64,000 bases of DNA from Vannielia sp. (GTDB lineage: Bacteria; Pseudomonadota; Alphaproteobacteria; Rhodobacterales; Rhodobacteraceae): positions 1-64,000 of the forward strand of contig NZ_JARGND010000011.1 of the NCBI RefSeq assembly GCF_029212645.1, given 5' to 3'. The notes beneath the pieces are model-generated. The model did no database searches. It was not told the DNA's origin and saw only the letters and a program-made list of their open reading frames with translations. This document shows positions 9,612 through 17,679 of the stretch, one piece after another. The position numbers were made by a program, and so were the translations under genes. Every line of letters begins with the position of its first letter. Within the stretch, counting starts at the first letter, position 1.

Positions 9612-9994
9612 CAGGCGGCTCCCTTTCCGGCGACCATGTTGAGGGCGCGGATCAGCTTGGAAGGATCGAATGGCTTAACAATCCAGCCGGTTGCACCGGC
9701 GGTGCGGGCGCGGCTTTTGAGTTCGTCGGCGCTTTCGGTGGAGAGCACGAGGATCGGGATTGCCTGATAGGTATCCTGCGCGCGCACGGCATCAATGAAG
9801 CCAAAACCATCCATGCGGGGCATGTTGATGTCGGTGATGATGGCATCGGGCTGTTCGCTCATGTCTTTGAGCGTTTCAAGCCCGTCGACCCCGTCTTCGG
9901 CGGTGGTGGCCTCAAACCCGGCCTGTGTGAGGGCGAGGCGGAGCATGTCGCGGATTGTGCGACTGTCGTCCACGGCGAGGATGGAGAGGCTCAT
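9611..9994 (-). CDS. cheY: Single-domain response regulator CheY (first copy)
   Basis: A 127-residue receiver domain starting at MSLSILAV; the ORF extension upstream lies in the STAS gene. The acidic pair VDD, phosphoacceptor Asp55 (IITDINMPRMDG), the STES switch region and the VKPF lysine are intact. It overlaps cheA (ATGA) and the upstream STAS gene (ATGA), placing it second in the operon. It differs considerably from the second copy at 5603, so the two probably do different jobs, for example motor binding and phosphate sink. That division is inferred. Confidence 0.95.
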   Translation of the reverse strand: MSLSILAVDDSRTIRDMLRLALTQAGFEATTAEDGVDGLETLKDMSEQPDAIITDINMPRMDGFGFIDAVRAQDTYQAIPILVLSTESADELKSRARTAGATGWIVKPFDPSKLIRALNMVAGKGAA

Positions 9995-10281
9995 AAGGCG
10001 GGCTCCTTGCTGCATAGATCGTCAGGGGTGAGCCCGAATATGGCGAGTTGGGCGGCGCACTCCTTGGAGAGGCCCTCCAGCGAGAGGGGGAGGCCGCTTT
10101 TGCGCCAGGTGGCGGCGGCAGAGAGCAAGACCTGCAGGCCGGGGGTGCCGATAGCCTCGCAGGCGGTGGCCTCCAGCGTGAGGGGCTTGCCGACATGCGC
10201 CTTGAGATCGGTGGCGAGCGGCCCGGCGGAGGGGAGATCAAGCCGAGCGGGCAGGGCGAGGCGGTGGTATGCATCGCTCAT
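9991..10281 (-). CDS. STAS-domain protein heading the che operon
   Basis: A 96-residue protein resembling STAS domains (anti-sigma antagonist-like, MlaB type). It has the LPARLDLPSAGPLATDL start strand, a central GTPGLQVLLSAAATWRKSGLPLSL segment and a C-terminal LFG-like IFGLTPDD. Small STAS proteins at the head of che operons are found in several alphaproteobacteria, but their partner is not known to me. The usual phosphorylatable Ser/Thr position in the SSG-type motif reads as GTPG, so the threonine could serve. The start MSDAYHRL is chosen because the longer ORF has only noncoding sequence ahead of it. Confidence 0.75.
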   Translation of the reverse strand: MSDAYHRLALPARLDLPSAGPLATDLKAHVGKPLTLEATACEAIGTPGLQVLLSAAATWRKSGLPLSLEGLSKECAAQLAIFGLTPDDLCSKEPAL

Positions 10282-10375
10282 GGTGCGGCTCCCCAAAGGC
10301 GGGAGGTGATGGCTGTGAGCATGGGACGGCTCCTTCATCCAATCAGGGTCATCTTTGAGGGATGCCCCAGATGAA

Positions 10376-10390
10376 TTAAGATTGGCTTAC
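10376..10390. promoter_or_regulatory. Candidate CtrA box upstream of the che operon (TTAA-N7-TTAC)
   Basis: The sequence TTAAGATTGGCTTAC matches the CtrA consensus TTAA-N7-TTAA at 7 of 8 fixed positions. It lies about 95 bases upstream of the STAS start of the minus-strand che operon, in the 205-base gap to glk. The matching box upstream of mcp suggests common control of both arms. Binding is inferred. Confidence 0.4.
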
Positions 10391-10487
10391 GGAAAGTAAG
10401 GAAATCGCCCGCAGCGCAAAACGAAGGGCCGGTCCACGGGAAAACGGCCCGCCAGGGCGGGGGGAGCAGCCAGCGCTGCCTGGGGGA

Positions 10488-11459
10488 TCAGGTTAGAGTG
10501 TGGCTGTTGAGGTGGTGCGCCGAGCCGATCAGCGCGGCGTAATCATCCTGCACCAATGTCACCGAGAAATTGCCCATGAAGCCCGCAAAGCGGCCCTTGT
10601 CGCGGAAGGCGGTCGCGAAGGTGGGGGTGGTGAGCAGCGGGGCAAGGCCGAGCGCGACGCCGCCCACGAGGAAAATGCCGCCAAAGGGCAGGTGAATGAG
10701 GGCAAGATTGCCCGAAACGGTGCCAAGGATGCGCAAAAACACCTCGACGGCCTCAACCGCGCGGGGATCGGAGCCATCGCAGGCGGCGGCGATAATCTCG
10801 GCACCGCGCAGCTCGGCGCTGGCCTCGGACTCAGTCCCGCGCCATTGATAAACACGCTCCAGCCCGCGCCCGGAGAGCACGTCTTCAACTGCGGGGAAGC
10901 CATGGGCGGTTTCGACGTAGCGACACAGGCGCAGTTCTTCCTCGGTGCGGATGGGCATGTTGGCGTGGCCAGCTTCGGAGGCGGGCACATAGCGCCCGGA
11001 AGCAGTGGCCAGAACCGGCGCGGCATTGAAGCCGGTGCCGACATTGATCACCAGTTGCGCGGCGTTCGGCCCCGGTGTGGCGCTGGAGGTGACAACCGGG
11101 GTAAGCGAGGAGGGTTCAAGGTGGCCAAGGGCGTGGCCCTGCGCCTGAAGATCGTTCAGCACGGCGACATTTTCGACCGGGGCGCCGGTGGCGCGGGAGA
11201 TGGTTTCGCGGTCGAGCTGCCAATCGAGGTTGGTCATGGAGGCCGCGCCATCGCGCACCGGCCCGGCCACCGCCACACAGGCGCGCTGCACATTGGCGCC
11301 GCCGGTTTGGCGCAGATACTCGGCGATCACGCTTTCAAAGCCCGGAAACTTCGCGTTGGCGTAGCGATGGATGGTGGAGTGATCAATCTCGGGGCCGTGG
11401 GCGAGGGCGACGCGGGTGTTGGTGCCGCCGATATCGGCGATGAGGGCGGTGTGGGTCAT
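10488..11459 (-). CDS. glk: Glucokinase
   Basis: Phosphorylates glucose to glucose 6-phosphate with ATP, the entry step after hydrolysis of imported glucosides. The 323-residue protein belongs to the bacterial glucokinase family: ATP-phosphate motif IADIGGTNTR (8-17), LNDLQAQG (sugar-binding region with the catalytic Asp), NVGTGFNAA, SEAGHANMP and the GRGLERVY segment are present. The start overlaps the stop of the GH1 glucosidase gene (ATGA), and both follow the LacI regulator, so glk is the last gene of a three-gene minus-strand operon that diverges from aglEFGAK. Confidence 0.93.
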   Translation of the reverse strand: MTHTALIADIGGTNTRVALAHGPEIDHSTIHRYANAKFPGFESVIAEYLRQTGGANVQRACVAVAGPVRDGAASMTNLDWQLDRETISRATGAPVENVAVLNDLQAQGHALGHLEPSSLTPVVTSSATPGPNAAQLVINVGTGFNAAPVLATASGRYVPASEAGHANMPIRTEEELRLCRYVETAHGFPAVEDVLSGRGLERVYQWRGTESEASAELRGAEIIAAACDGSDPRAVEAVEVFLRILGTVSGNLALIHLPFGGIFLVGGVALGLAPLLTTPTFATAFRDKGRFAGFMGNFSVTLVQDDYAALIGSAHHLNSHTLT

Positions 11460-12778
11460 GTGCGCTCCGAAAGGGCTGCCTTGAGCGCGTCATACGAGGC
11501 CTTGGGGGTGCGTTGCAAGCTGGCGAAGTCGGTGTGGACGAGGCCGAAGCGGGGGGCATAGCCGAAGGCCCATTCAAAATTATCAAGCAGGGACCACACA
11601 TAATAGCCCTTGCAAGGCACGCCCGCCGCGAGGGCGCGCTGCACCGCATCGAGGTGGCTGTTGAGGTAGGCGATGCGCTCAACGTCGGCACGACCGGGGG
11701 TATCATCCCAAGCCATGCCGTTTTCGGTGACGTAAAGTGGCAGATCGCCGGTGTATGTAGCGGCGGTGTTTTTGAGGAAGTGCTCAAGCCCGTCGGGGTA
11801 AATCTCCCACCCCAGTTGGGTTTTGTCGAGCGGGCCTTCGACCTCGCGCAGCGAGGGCCATGCGCCGGGATCGGGGGCAATCAGCTTTCGGGTGTAGTAA
11901 TTGAGGCCGCACCAATCGAGAGGCTGGGCGATGATGCCAAAATCATCCTCCCATCCGGCGGGCATGTGGGGGGCGAGGCCGGTGAGCACGTCTTCGGGGT
12001 ATTCCTGCTTGAACAGGCCAGAGAGGAACCAGCGGTTATAGAGGCCATCATAAAGCGACGCGGCTTGCGCGGCCTCGGGGGTGTCATCGACCGGCTCGGC
12101 ATATTCGAGGTTGCAGACCGCGCCGAGGTTATCCATGCCGAGCGAGCGCATTGCCTCGATGGCGTGGCCATGCGCCAGAAGGACATGGTGCATGGCGCGG
12201 GCGGTGGCGCGGATATCCCGCACGCCGGGGGCGTGCTGGCCAAGGAAATGCGACAGCCAGCTGACGCACCATGGCTCATTGATCGGCGCGGCCGACCAGA
12301 TGCGGTCCCCGAGGGTGGACATGATGGTATAGGTGTAATCGGCAAACCACTTGGCCACATCGCGGTTGCGCCAGCCGCCAAGATCAAGCAGGGCGGAGGG
12401 CATTTCCCAGTGGTAGAGCGTGGCGGCGGGCTTGATGCCGCGCTCCAGCATCCCATCGACCAGCCGGTCATAGAAATCGACCCCTTCGGCATTTACCGGG
12501 CCAAAGCCATCGGGCAGAACGCGCGCCCATGAGATAGAGAAGCGATAGGAGTCAAAGCCCGCATCGGCAATGAGATCAAGGTCTTGCGGCCATTTGTGAT
12601 AGTGATCGCAGGCCAGAGCGCCATTTTCAGCGCCGGCCACATTGCCGGGGGTGGCGGCGAAATCATCCCATTGGGTGCGCCCGGCGCCGCCCGTGGCGTG
12701 GCCTTCGATCTGATAGGCGGAGGTGGCGGTGCCAAAGAGGAACCCCTCGGGAAAATCGGCGCGGCTGTGGTGGAGCAT
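11456..12778 (-). CDS. Beta-glucosidase, glycoside hydrolase family 1
   Basis: A 440-residue cytoplasmic GH1 enzyme expected to hydrolyse beta-glucosides to glucose. Family features are the N-terminal FPEGFLFGTATSAYQIEG, the LYHWEMP strand, the acid/base Glu168 in INEPW and the nucleophile Glu352 in VTENG. There is no signal peptide. It sits between the LacI regulator and glk. A beta-glucosidase inside an otherwise alpha-glucoside cluster suggests that the operon also handles beta-linked disaccharides or gluco-oligomers; the exact substrate cannot be read from the sequence. Confidence 0.93.
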   Translation of the reverse strand: MLHHSRADFPEGFLFGTATSAYQIEGHATGGAGRTQWDDFAATPGNVAGAENGALACDHYHKWPQDLDLIADAGFDSYRFSISWARVLPDGFGPVNAEGVDFYDRLVDGMLERGIKPAATLYHWEMPSALLDLGGWRNRDVAKWFADYTYTIMSTLGDRIWSAAPINEPWCVSWLSHFLGQHAPGVRDIRATARAMHHVLLAHGHAIEAMRSLGMDNLGAVCNLEYAEPVDDTPEAAQAASLYDGLYNRWFLSGLFKQEYPEDVLTGLAPHMPAGWEDDFGIIAQPLDWCGLNYYTRKLIAPDPGAWPSLREVEGPLDKTQLGWEIYPDGLEHFLKNTAATYTGDLPLYVTENGMAWDDTPGRADVERIAYLNSHLDAVQRALAAGVPCKGYYVWSLLDNFEWAFGYAPRFGLVHTDFASLQRTPKASYDALKAALSERT

Positions 12779-12787
12779 GTGCGGATC

Positions 12788-13822
12788 CTAGCGTGTGGGG
12801 GCGGGGCCGGTGGACCGTCCGATGATGAGATCTGCCTCCAGCAGATGCTGGTTGGGGCCGATTGTTGGGTCTGTGATCATGGCCAGAAGCACCTCGGCGA
12901 CCTTGGTGCCTGCGAGGCGCACAGAGCTGCGCGTGGCGGTAAAGAGGGGCACTTCGGCGCCGTTCTTGAAGTAACTGAGATCATCGTCATGGGTGATGAT
13001 TGAGACATCGCGGCCCATTTCCAGCCCGGCGTCTTCCACCGCGCGGCGGATGCCGATGGCGGTGATGAGCGAAGAGGCGATGAAGGCGCTGGGCGGGTTG
13101 GGCAGGGCGAGCATGGTGCGGGTGGCGAGGTGGCCGTAGCTTTCGGTCATTTCGTCGGTGCGCATCAGGGCGGGATCGGCGGTGAGGCCGCGCTCGGCCA
13201 GCACGCTCAGGTAGCCTTCGCGGCGGCGCTGGGCAAAATCCATCCGCTCAAGACCATTCAGCAGGGCGATGCGGGTATGCCCCAAGTCGGCCAGGAAGGC
13301 GGTGGCGCGCTCAAACGCGCGGCGGTTGTTCACATCAATCCAGCTATAACTTGCCTCGTCCTCGATGCCGGGCACCCGGCCATGGACCACGAAGGGCAGG
13401 CCAACCTCGCGCAGGAGGGCAATGCGGGGATCATCGGTGCGCGGGCCGTGGATGACGATGCCGTCCACCGAGTGGCGGTGGGCCATGGTGCGATAGGCAA
13501 TGTCTTCGTCACTATCGGGCACGACCGAGAGCATCATATCGTATCCGGCCTGCGCATAGGCCTCGCCGGCCCCTGCGATGAAATCCCCGAACACCGGGTT
13601 CATCATCTCGTGGTTGGTGGAGATCGGGATCACATGCCCGATCGCCATCGAACGCCCGGTAGCGAGGCTGCGGGCGCGGGTGTTGGGGCGGTAATTGTGC
13701 TGCGCCGCAGCGTCAAGCACGCGCTTTCGGGTGGCTTCGGCAACCTCGGGATAGCCGTTCAGCGCCCGGCTGACCGTGGTTTGCGATAGCCCCAGATTCG
13801 CCGAGAGTTGCTTGAGATTCAT
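12788..13822 (-). CDS. aglR: LacI-family transcriptional regulator of the glucoside cluster (AglR-like)
   Basis: A 344-residue repressor-type protein. The N-terminal helix-turn-helix and hinge helix are typical (LKQLSANLGLSQTTVSRALNGYPEVAEATRKRV), followed by a periplasmic-binding-protein-like sugar domain. The start MNLKQL is chosen over the listed ORF start because LacI proteins begin directly at the DNA-binding motif. It is the first gene of the minus-strand operon with the GH1 gene and glk, and diverges from aglE. A palindrome AAAGCGCTTT sits just upstream of its start. The symbol rests on position, not on a recognised ortholog. Confidence 0.88.
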   Translation of the reverse strand: MNLKQLSANLGLSQTTVSRALNGYPEVAEATRKRVLDAAAQHNYRPNTRARSLATGRSMAIGHVIPISTNHEMMNPVFGDFIAGAGEAYAQAGYDMMLSVVPDSDEDIAYRTMAHRHSVDGIVIHGPRTDDPRIALLREVGLPFVVHGRVPGIEDEASYSWIDVNNRRAFERATAFLADLGHTRIALLNGLERMDFAQRRREGYLSVLAERGLTADPALMRTDEMTESYGHLATRTMLALPNPPSAFIASSLITAIGIRRAVEDAGLEMGRDVSIITHDDDLSYFKNGAEVPLFTATRSSVRLAGTKVAEVLLAMITDPTIGPNQHLLEADLIIGRSTGPAPTR

Positions 13823-13838
13823 GGGGCAGCTGCCTTTC

Positions 13839-13848
13839 AAAGCGCTTT
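13839..13848. promoter_or_regulatory. LacI-type operator AAAGCGCTTT
   Basis: A perfect ten-base palindrome with the central CG typical of LacI-family operators, placed 17 bases upstream of the regulator's own start. It would allow autoregulation of the regulator-GH1-glk operon. A related site lies downstream of the aglE promoter. Confidence 0.6.
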
Positions 13849-13963
13849 CAAACTGCGGTCAATTTAGCGGGCGTGCGAGGGCGCGTCAAAGGGGCAGCGC
13901 AGAATCAACTTTGCTGCACCTGCGAGATAACCCTTGCGGTGAAGGGGTTTTCCACCGTGCCGG

Positions 13964-13993
13964 TTGACCTTTTGGCTGAGGTGCGCGTAGGCT
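13964..13993 (+). promoter_or_regulatory. Candidate aglE promoter
   Basis: TTGACC at 13964-13969 and TAGGCT at 13988-13993 are separated by 18 bases and lie about 115 bases upstream of aglE. The -35 is good and the -10 is weak. The operator-like palindrome at 14001-14014 falls where the transcript would start, a good place for repression. Confidence 0.4.
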
Positions 13994-14000
13994 TTGGTAT

Positions 14001-14014
14001 CCAAAGCGGTTTGG
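14001..14014. promoter_or_regulatory. LacI-type operator-like site CCAAAGCGGTTTGG
   Basis: CCAAA and TTTGG form inverted arms around GCGG; the core AAAGCGGTTT differs from the palindrome upstream of the regulator gene by one base. It lies between the candidate aglE promoter and the gene, so repression of aglEFGAK by the divergent LacI protein is likely. This is inferred from sequence and position. Confidence 0.5.
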
Positions 14015-14108
14015 TGCTGCGAGTCGTGAACGGCCTGCCACAACCGACGCCAGACCTGGACCTTGGCGGGATGCCGCTTAGGTCTGATACAACTGGGAGG
14101 AGAATGCC

Positions 14109-15377
14109 ATGAAGCTTCACATCAAATCAACCTGCGCCGTTCTGGCACTGCTGGGCGCCCCGGCGATGGCCGAGCGGGTTACGGTGGCGGGGCCGTGGAT
14201 TGGGGTGGATGAGGAGCATGTGCAGGTGATGCTGGAGCTCTTTGCCGAGAAGACCGGCCATGATGTGCGCTACACCGGCTCTGACAGCTTTGAACAGCAG
14301 ATCGTGATTGATGCCGAGGCGGGCTCGGCGCCCAATGTGGCGGTGTTTCCACAGCCCGGCCTTGCCGCCGTGATGGCCGAGCGCGGCTTTCTTACGCCAT
14401 TGGCCGAGGGCACCGACGATTGGTTGAAAGAGAATTACGCCGCCGGGCAAAGCTGGGTTGATCTGGGCACCTATGCGGGGCCGGATGGCGGGGATGCGCT
14501 TTACGGGTTTTTCTACAAGGTCGATCTGAAGAGCCTTGTCTGGTACATCCCCGAGAACTTTGAAGATGCCGGGTATGAGGTGCCTGAAACGCTGGAAGAA
14601 CTGAAGGCGCTCAGCGATCAGATCGTGGCCGATGGAGACACGCCCTGGTGCATTGGGCTTGGCTCTGGCGGGGCGACGGGCTGGCCCGCGACCGACTGGG
14701 TGGAAGACATGCTGCTGCGCACCCAGCCGCCTGAGGTCTATGACCAGTGGGTGAGCAACGAGATCCCCTTCACCGATCCCAGGGTGATTGGCGCGATTGA
14801 AGCCTTTGGTGAGTTTGCGCTGAACGATGCCTATGTGGCTGGCGGCTCGGACGCGGTGGCGACCATCGACTTCAGGGAAAGCCCCAAGGGTTTGTTTGAA
14901 GCCCCGCCGCAGTGCTACCTGCACAAACAGGCGAGCTTCATCCCCAGCTTCTTCCCCGAGGGGAGCGAAGTAGGCGAGGATGTGGACTTTTTCTACTTCC
15001 CGGCCAGTGGTGAGGGCGATCTGGGCCAGCCGGTGCTGGGTGCGGGCACGCTTTGGGCGATCACCAAGGACAGCCCCGGCGCGCATGATCTGATCGACTT
15101 TCTCAAGACCCCGGAAGCGCATGAAATCTGGATGGCCCGCAAGGGCTTTTTGACGCCGCACAAGGGGGTGAACCCCGATGCCTTTGGCGATCCGACCCTG
15201 CGCAAGATGAACGAAATCCTGCTTGGCGCGACGACCTTCCGGTTTGACGGCTCTGATCTGATGCCCGGCGCGGTGGGCGCAGGCTCGTTCTGGACGGGGA
15301 TGGTGGATTATGTCGGTGGCAAGCCTGTCGCCGAGGTGGCTGCGCAAATCCAGCAAAGCTGGGACGCGGTGAAGTGA
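14109..15377 (+). CDS. aglE: Alpha-glucoside ABC transporter, periplasmic binding protein
   Basis: The 422-residue sugar-binding lipoprotein-type or soluble periplasmic component of an alpha-glucoside importer. It starts with a signal peptide cleaved after AMA (about residue 21). The rest is an extracellular solute-binding family 1 protein, with the conserved end stretch for alpha-glucoside binders (FLTPHKGVNPDAFGD). The ATG at 14109 follows AACTGGGAGGAGAATGCC, a strong ribosome binding site. It leads the aglEFGAK operon. Known substrates of related systems are sucrose, maltose and trehalose. Confidence 0.93.
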   Translation: MKLHIKSTCAVLALLGAPAMAERVTVAGPWIGVDEEHVQVMLELFAEKTGHDVRYTGSDSFEQQIVIDAEAGSAPNVAVFPQPGLAAVMAERGFLTPLAEGTDDWLKENYAAGQSWVDLGTYAGPDGGDALYGFFYKVDLKSLVWYIPENFEDAGYEVPETLEELKALSDQIVADGDTPWCIGLGSGGATGWPATDWVEDMLLRTQPPEVYDQWVSNEIPFTDPRVIGAIEAFGEFALNDAYVAGGSDAVATIDFRESPKGLFEAPPQCYLHKQASFIPSFFPEGSEVGEDVDFFYFPASGEGDLGQPVLGAGTLWAITKDSPGAHDLIDFLKTPEAHEIWMARKGFLTPHKGVNPDAFGDPTLRKMNEILLGATTFRFDGSDLMPGAVGAGSFWTGMVDYVGGKPVAEVAAQIQQSWDAVK

Positions 15378-15485
15378 TCTAACCTGCGTGGCCCGGTGCG
15401 AGGGCATCGGGCGGCGCTGTAGGGGGCAGCCCCTACCAAGCTGCGCCGCAAGGGCGCGGATATGGCAACCGGGGAGGGCCGCCAG

Positions 15486-16490
15486 ATGCATCCGGCACTA
15501 CAGGGGCTTTTGACCATCCTCATTGGGGTTGGGGGCTGCGTTGGATACTTTTACCTCTCCAATATCTTCCTCGACAAGGTGCTGTTTCCGGCGAGAGGCC
15601 CCCATACCGGGCGCAATATCAACCGCGCCAACCTGATCCGCCCCTGGCTGTTTCTGGCGCCTGCGCTGATGGCTCTTGGGTTATACCTTGCTTACCCGGT
15701 GGTCGAAACACTGCGGCTATCGCTGACGGATCGGGTGCCGGGGGGCGGCTATGAGTGGGCCGGGTTTCAGAATTACGTTCAAATGTGGAACGATCCGAAG
15801 TTTGGCGAGGCGCTGTTCAACAACATCCTTTGGCTGATCGTGGTGCCGGCGCTTTCAACCGCCTTTGGCCTGCTGGCCGCGCAACTGACGGACCGGATCA
15901 AATGGGGCAGCGTGGCCAAGTCGATCATCTTCATGCCGATGGCGATTTCATTCGTGGGCGCGGCGGTGATCTGGAAGCTGGTTTATGACTATCGCCCCGC
16001 GGGGCAAGACCAGATTGGCGTGCTCAACGCGATTGTGGTGGGGCTGGGCGGCGATCCCCATGCCTGGCTCACGGTGCCGTTCTGGAACAACTTCTTTTTG
16101 ATGGCGGTGCTGATCTGGATTCAGACCGGCTTTGCCATGGTGATCCTGAGTGCGGCGCTGCGTGGCATCCCCGAAGAAACGGTGGAGGCCGCGATTGTGG
16201 ACGGGGCAAACCCGTTTCAGATTTTCTTCAAGATCAAGGTGCCGCAGATCATGGGCACAATCGTGGTTGTCTGGACGACGATCACCATCGTGGTGCTGAA
16301 GATCTTCGACATCGTATTCGCCATGACCAACGGCCAGTGGGAAACGCAGGTTCTGGCGAATTACATGTATGACAAGCTGTTTCGCGCCAATGACTGGGGC
16401 GTTGGTTCGGCGGCGGCGATGGTGATCATGCTGCTGGTGACGCCGATCCTTGTGTGGAACGTTTACAACGCCCGCAAGGAGATGCGCTGA
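15486..16490 (+). CDS. aglF: Alpha-glucoside ABC transporter permease AglF
   Basis: A 334-residue inner-membrane permease. The ATG at 15486 is chosen because GGGGAGGG precedes it; the listed start at 15462 has no comparable site. An extra N-terminal hydrophobic segment (about 5-25) precedes the usual six segments of the family 1 permeases. The EAA loop that contacts the ATPase is visible near 225-245 (EAAIVDGANPFQIFFKIKVP). The gene is 108 bases after aglE and 27 bases before aglG. Confidence 0.93.
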   Translation: MHPALQGLLTILIGVGGCVGYFYLSNIFLDKVLFPARGPHTGRNINRANLIRPWLFLAPALMALGLYLAYPVVETLRLSLTDRVPGGGYEWAGFQNYVQMWNDPKFGEALFNNILWLIVVPALSTAFGLLAAQLTDRIKWGSVAKSIIFMPMAISFVGAAVIWKLVYDYRPAGQDQIGVLNAIVVGLGGDPHAWLTVPFWNNFFLMAVLIWIQTGFAMVILSAALRGIPEETVEAAIVDGANPFQIFFKIKVPQIMGTIVVVWTTITIVVLKIFDIVFAMTNGQWETQVLANYMYDKLFRANDWGVGSAAAMVIMLLVTPILVWNVYNARKEMR

Positions 16491-16517
16491 TGGCCTGCGT
16501 CGTGGGGAGGGCAACCG

Positions 16518-17672
16518 ATGGATAACATTGCAGGGCGCAAGAGCGGGCTGAACTGGGCGGTTCATATCTCGGTGGTGGCGCTGGTGCTGCTGTGGATTTT
16601 CCCGACGGTGGGGCTGTTTGTTAGCTCGTTTCGCACCGGCGATCAGATCAGTGCGTCGGGCTGGTGGAAGGCGCTGTTTCCAACCGAGGAGATCGTGCAA
16701 TACCGCGCCGATGATCCCGATGAGGCGCGCCTGCCGGATGGGTCCGGCTATGTGGTGCGTGGCAACCTGTTTGGCCCCGAGGGCGGCGCCAATGAAGTGA
16801 CGGCCTGGGGCACCTCCAGCCGGGATGTGGCGGCCTATGCGCCCGGCGATCTGGCCGATCTGGGCGATGGCGAGACAATGCGTGTAGAGGCCGATGGCAG
16901 CTATGAGTGGCGCGGCAATGAAGACCAGCTCAGCGGGCGCGGGCAGCGGGTGTTTTTAAGCACCACGGTGCCGCCGAGCTTTACGTTGGACAACTATGAG
17001 CGGGTGCTGCTTTCGGGGGACCGAACCGACAGTATGGCCAAGGCGTTTTTCAACACGCTCACCGTGACCATCCCGGCGACGATCATACCGATCCTTGTGG
17101 CGGCTTTTGCGGCCTATGCGCTGGCGTGGATGGATTTTCCGGGGCGCGCTTTGCTGATTGCGGCGATTGTGGCGCTGCTGGTGGTGCCGCTGCAACTGGC
17201 GTTGATCCCGCTGCTGAAGTTTCACAACGAAATCGGCATCGGCAAGGGCTACCTGGGGGTGTGGCTGGCGCATACCGGCTTTGGCCTGCCGCTGGCGATT
17301 TATCTGCTGCGCAACTACATGGTCGGCCTGCCGCGCGATATCATCGAGAACGCCAAGGTGGATGGGGCGACGGATTTTCAGATTTTCACCAAGATCGTGC
17401 TGCCGCTCAGCTTTCCGGCGCTGGCGAGCTTTGCGATTTTTCAATTCCTGTGGACATGGAATGACCTGCTGGTGGCGATGGTGTTCCTGATCGATTCCAG
17501 CGGCGAGACCACGGTGATGACCCGGCAGATCGTGGAGCTATTGGGCACGCGCGGCGGCAACTGGGAAATTCTGGCAACGGCGGCCTTTGTTTCCATCTCG
17601 GTGCCGCTGGCGGTGTTCTTCCTGATGCAACGATACCTGGTGCGCGGCCTGCTGGCCGGCTCCGTAAAATGA
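16518..17672 (+). CDS. aglG: Alpha-glucoside ABC transporter permease AglG
   Basis: The partner permease, 384 residues. After the first membrane segment (about 13-35) there is a roughly 110-residue hydrophilic periplasmic loop before the second membrane segment, then the normal MalG-type core. The EAA loop reads ENAKVDGATDFQIFTKIVLP (about 275-295). The length is longer than MalG (296) because of the loop; as far as I recall the AglG family is about this size, so the loop is probably normal for the family rather than an insertion here. Seven bases separate it from aglA. Confidence 0.93.
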   Translation: MDNIAGRKSGLNWAVHISVVALVLLWIFPTVGLFVSSFRTGDQISASGWWKALFPTEEIVQYRADDPDEARLPDGSGYVVRGNLFGPEGGANEVTAWGTSSRDVAAYAPGDLADLGDGETMRVEADGSYEWRGNEDQLSGRGQRVFLSTTVPPSFTLDNYERVLLSGDRTDSMAKAFFNTLTVTIPATIIPILVAAFAAYALAWMDFPGRALLIAAIVALLVVPLQLALIPLLKFHNEIGIGKGYLGVWLAHTGFGLPLAIYLLRNYMVGLPRDIIENAKVDGATDFQIFTKIVLPLSFPALASFAIFQFLWTWNDLLVAMVFLIDSSGETTVMTRQIVELLGTRGGNWEILATAAFVSISVPLAVFFLMQRYLVRGLLAGSVK

Positions 17673-17679
17673 GGCGCAT

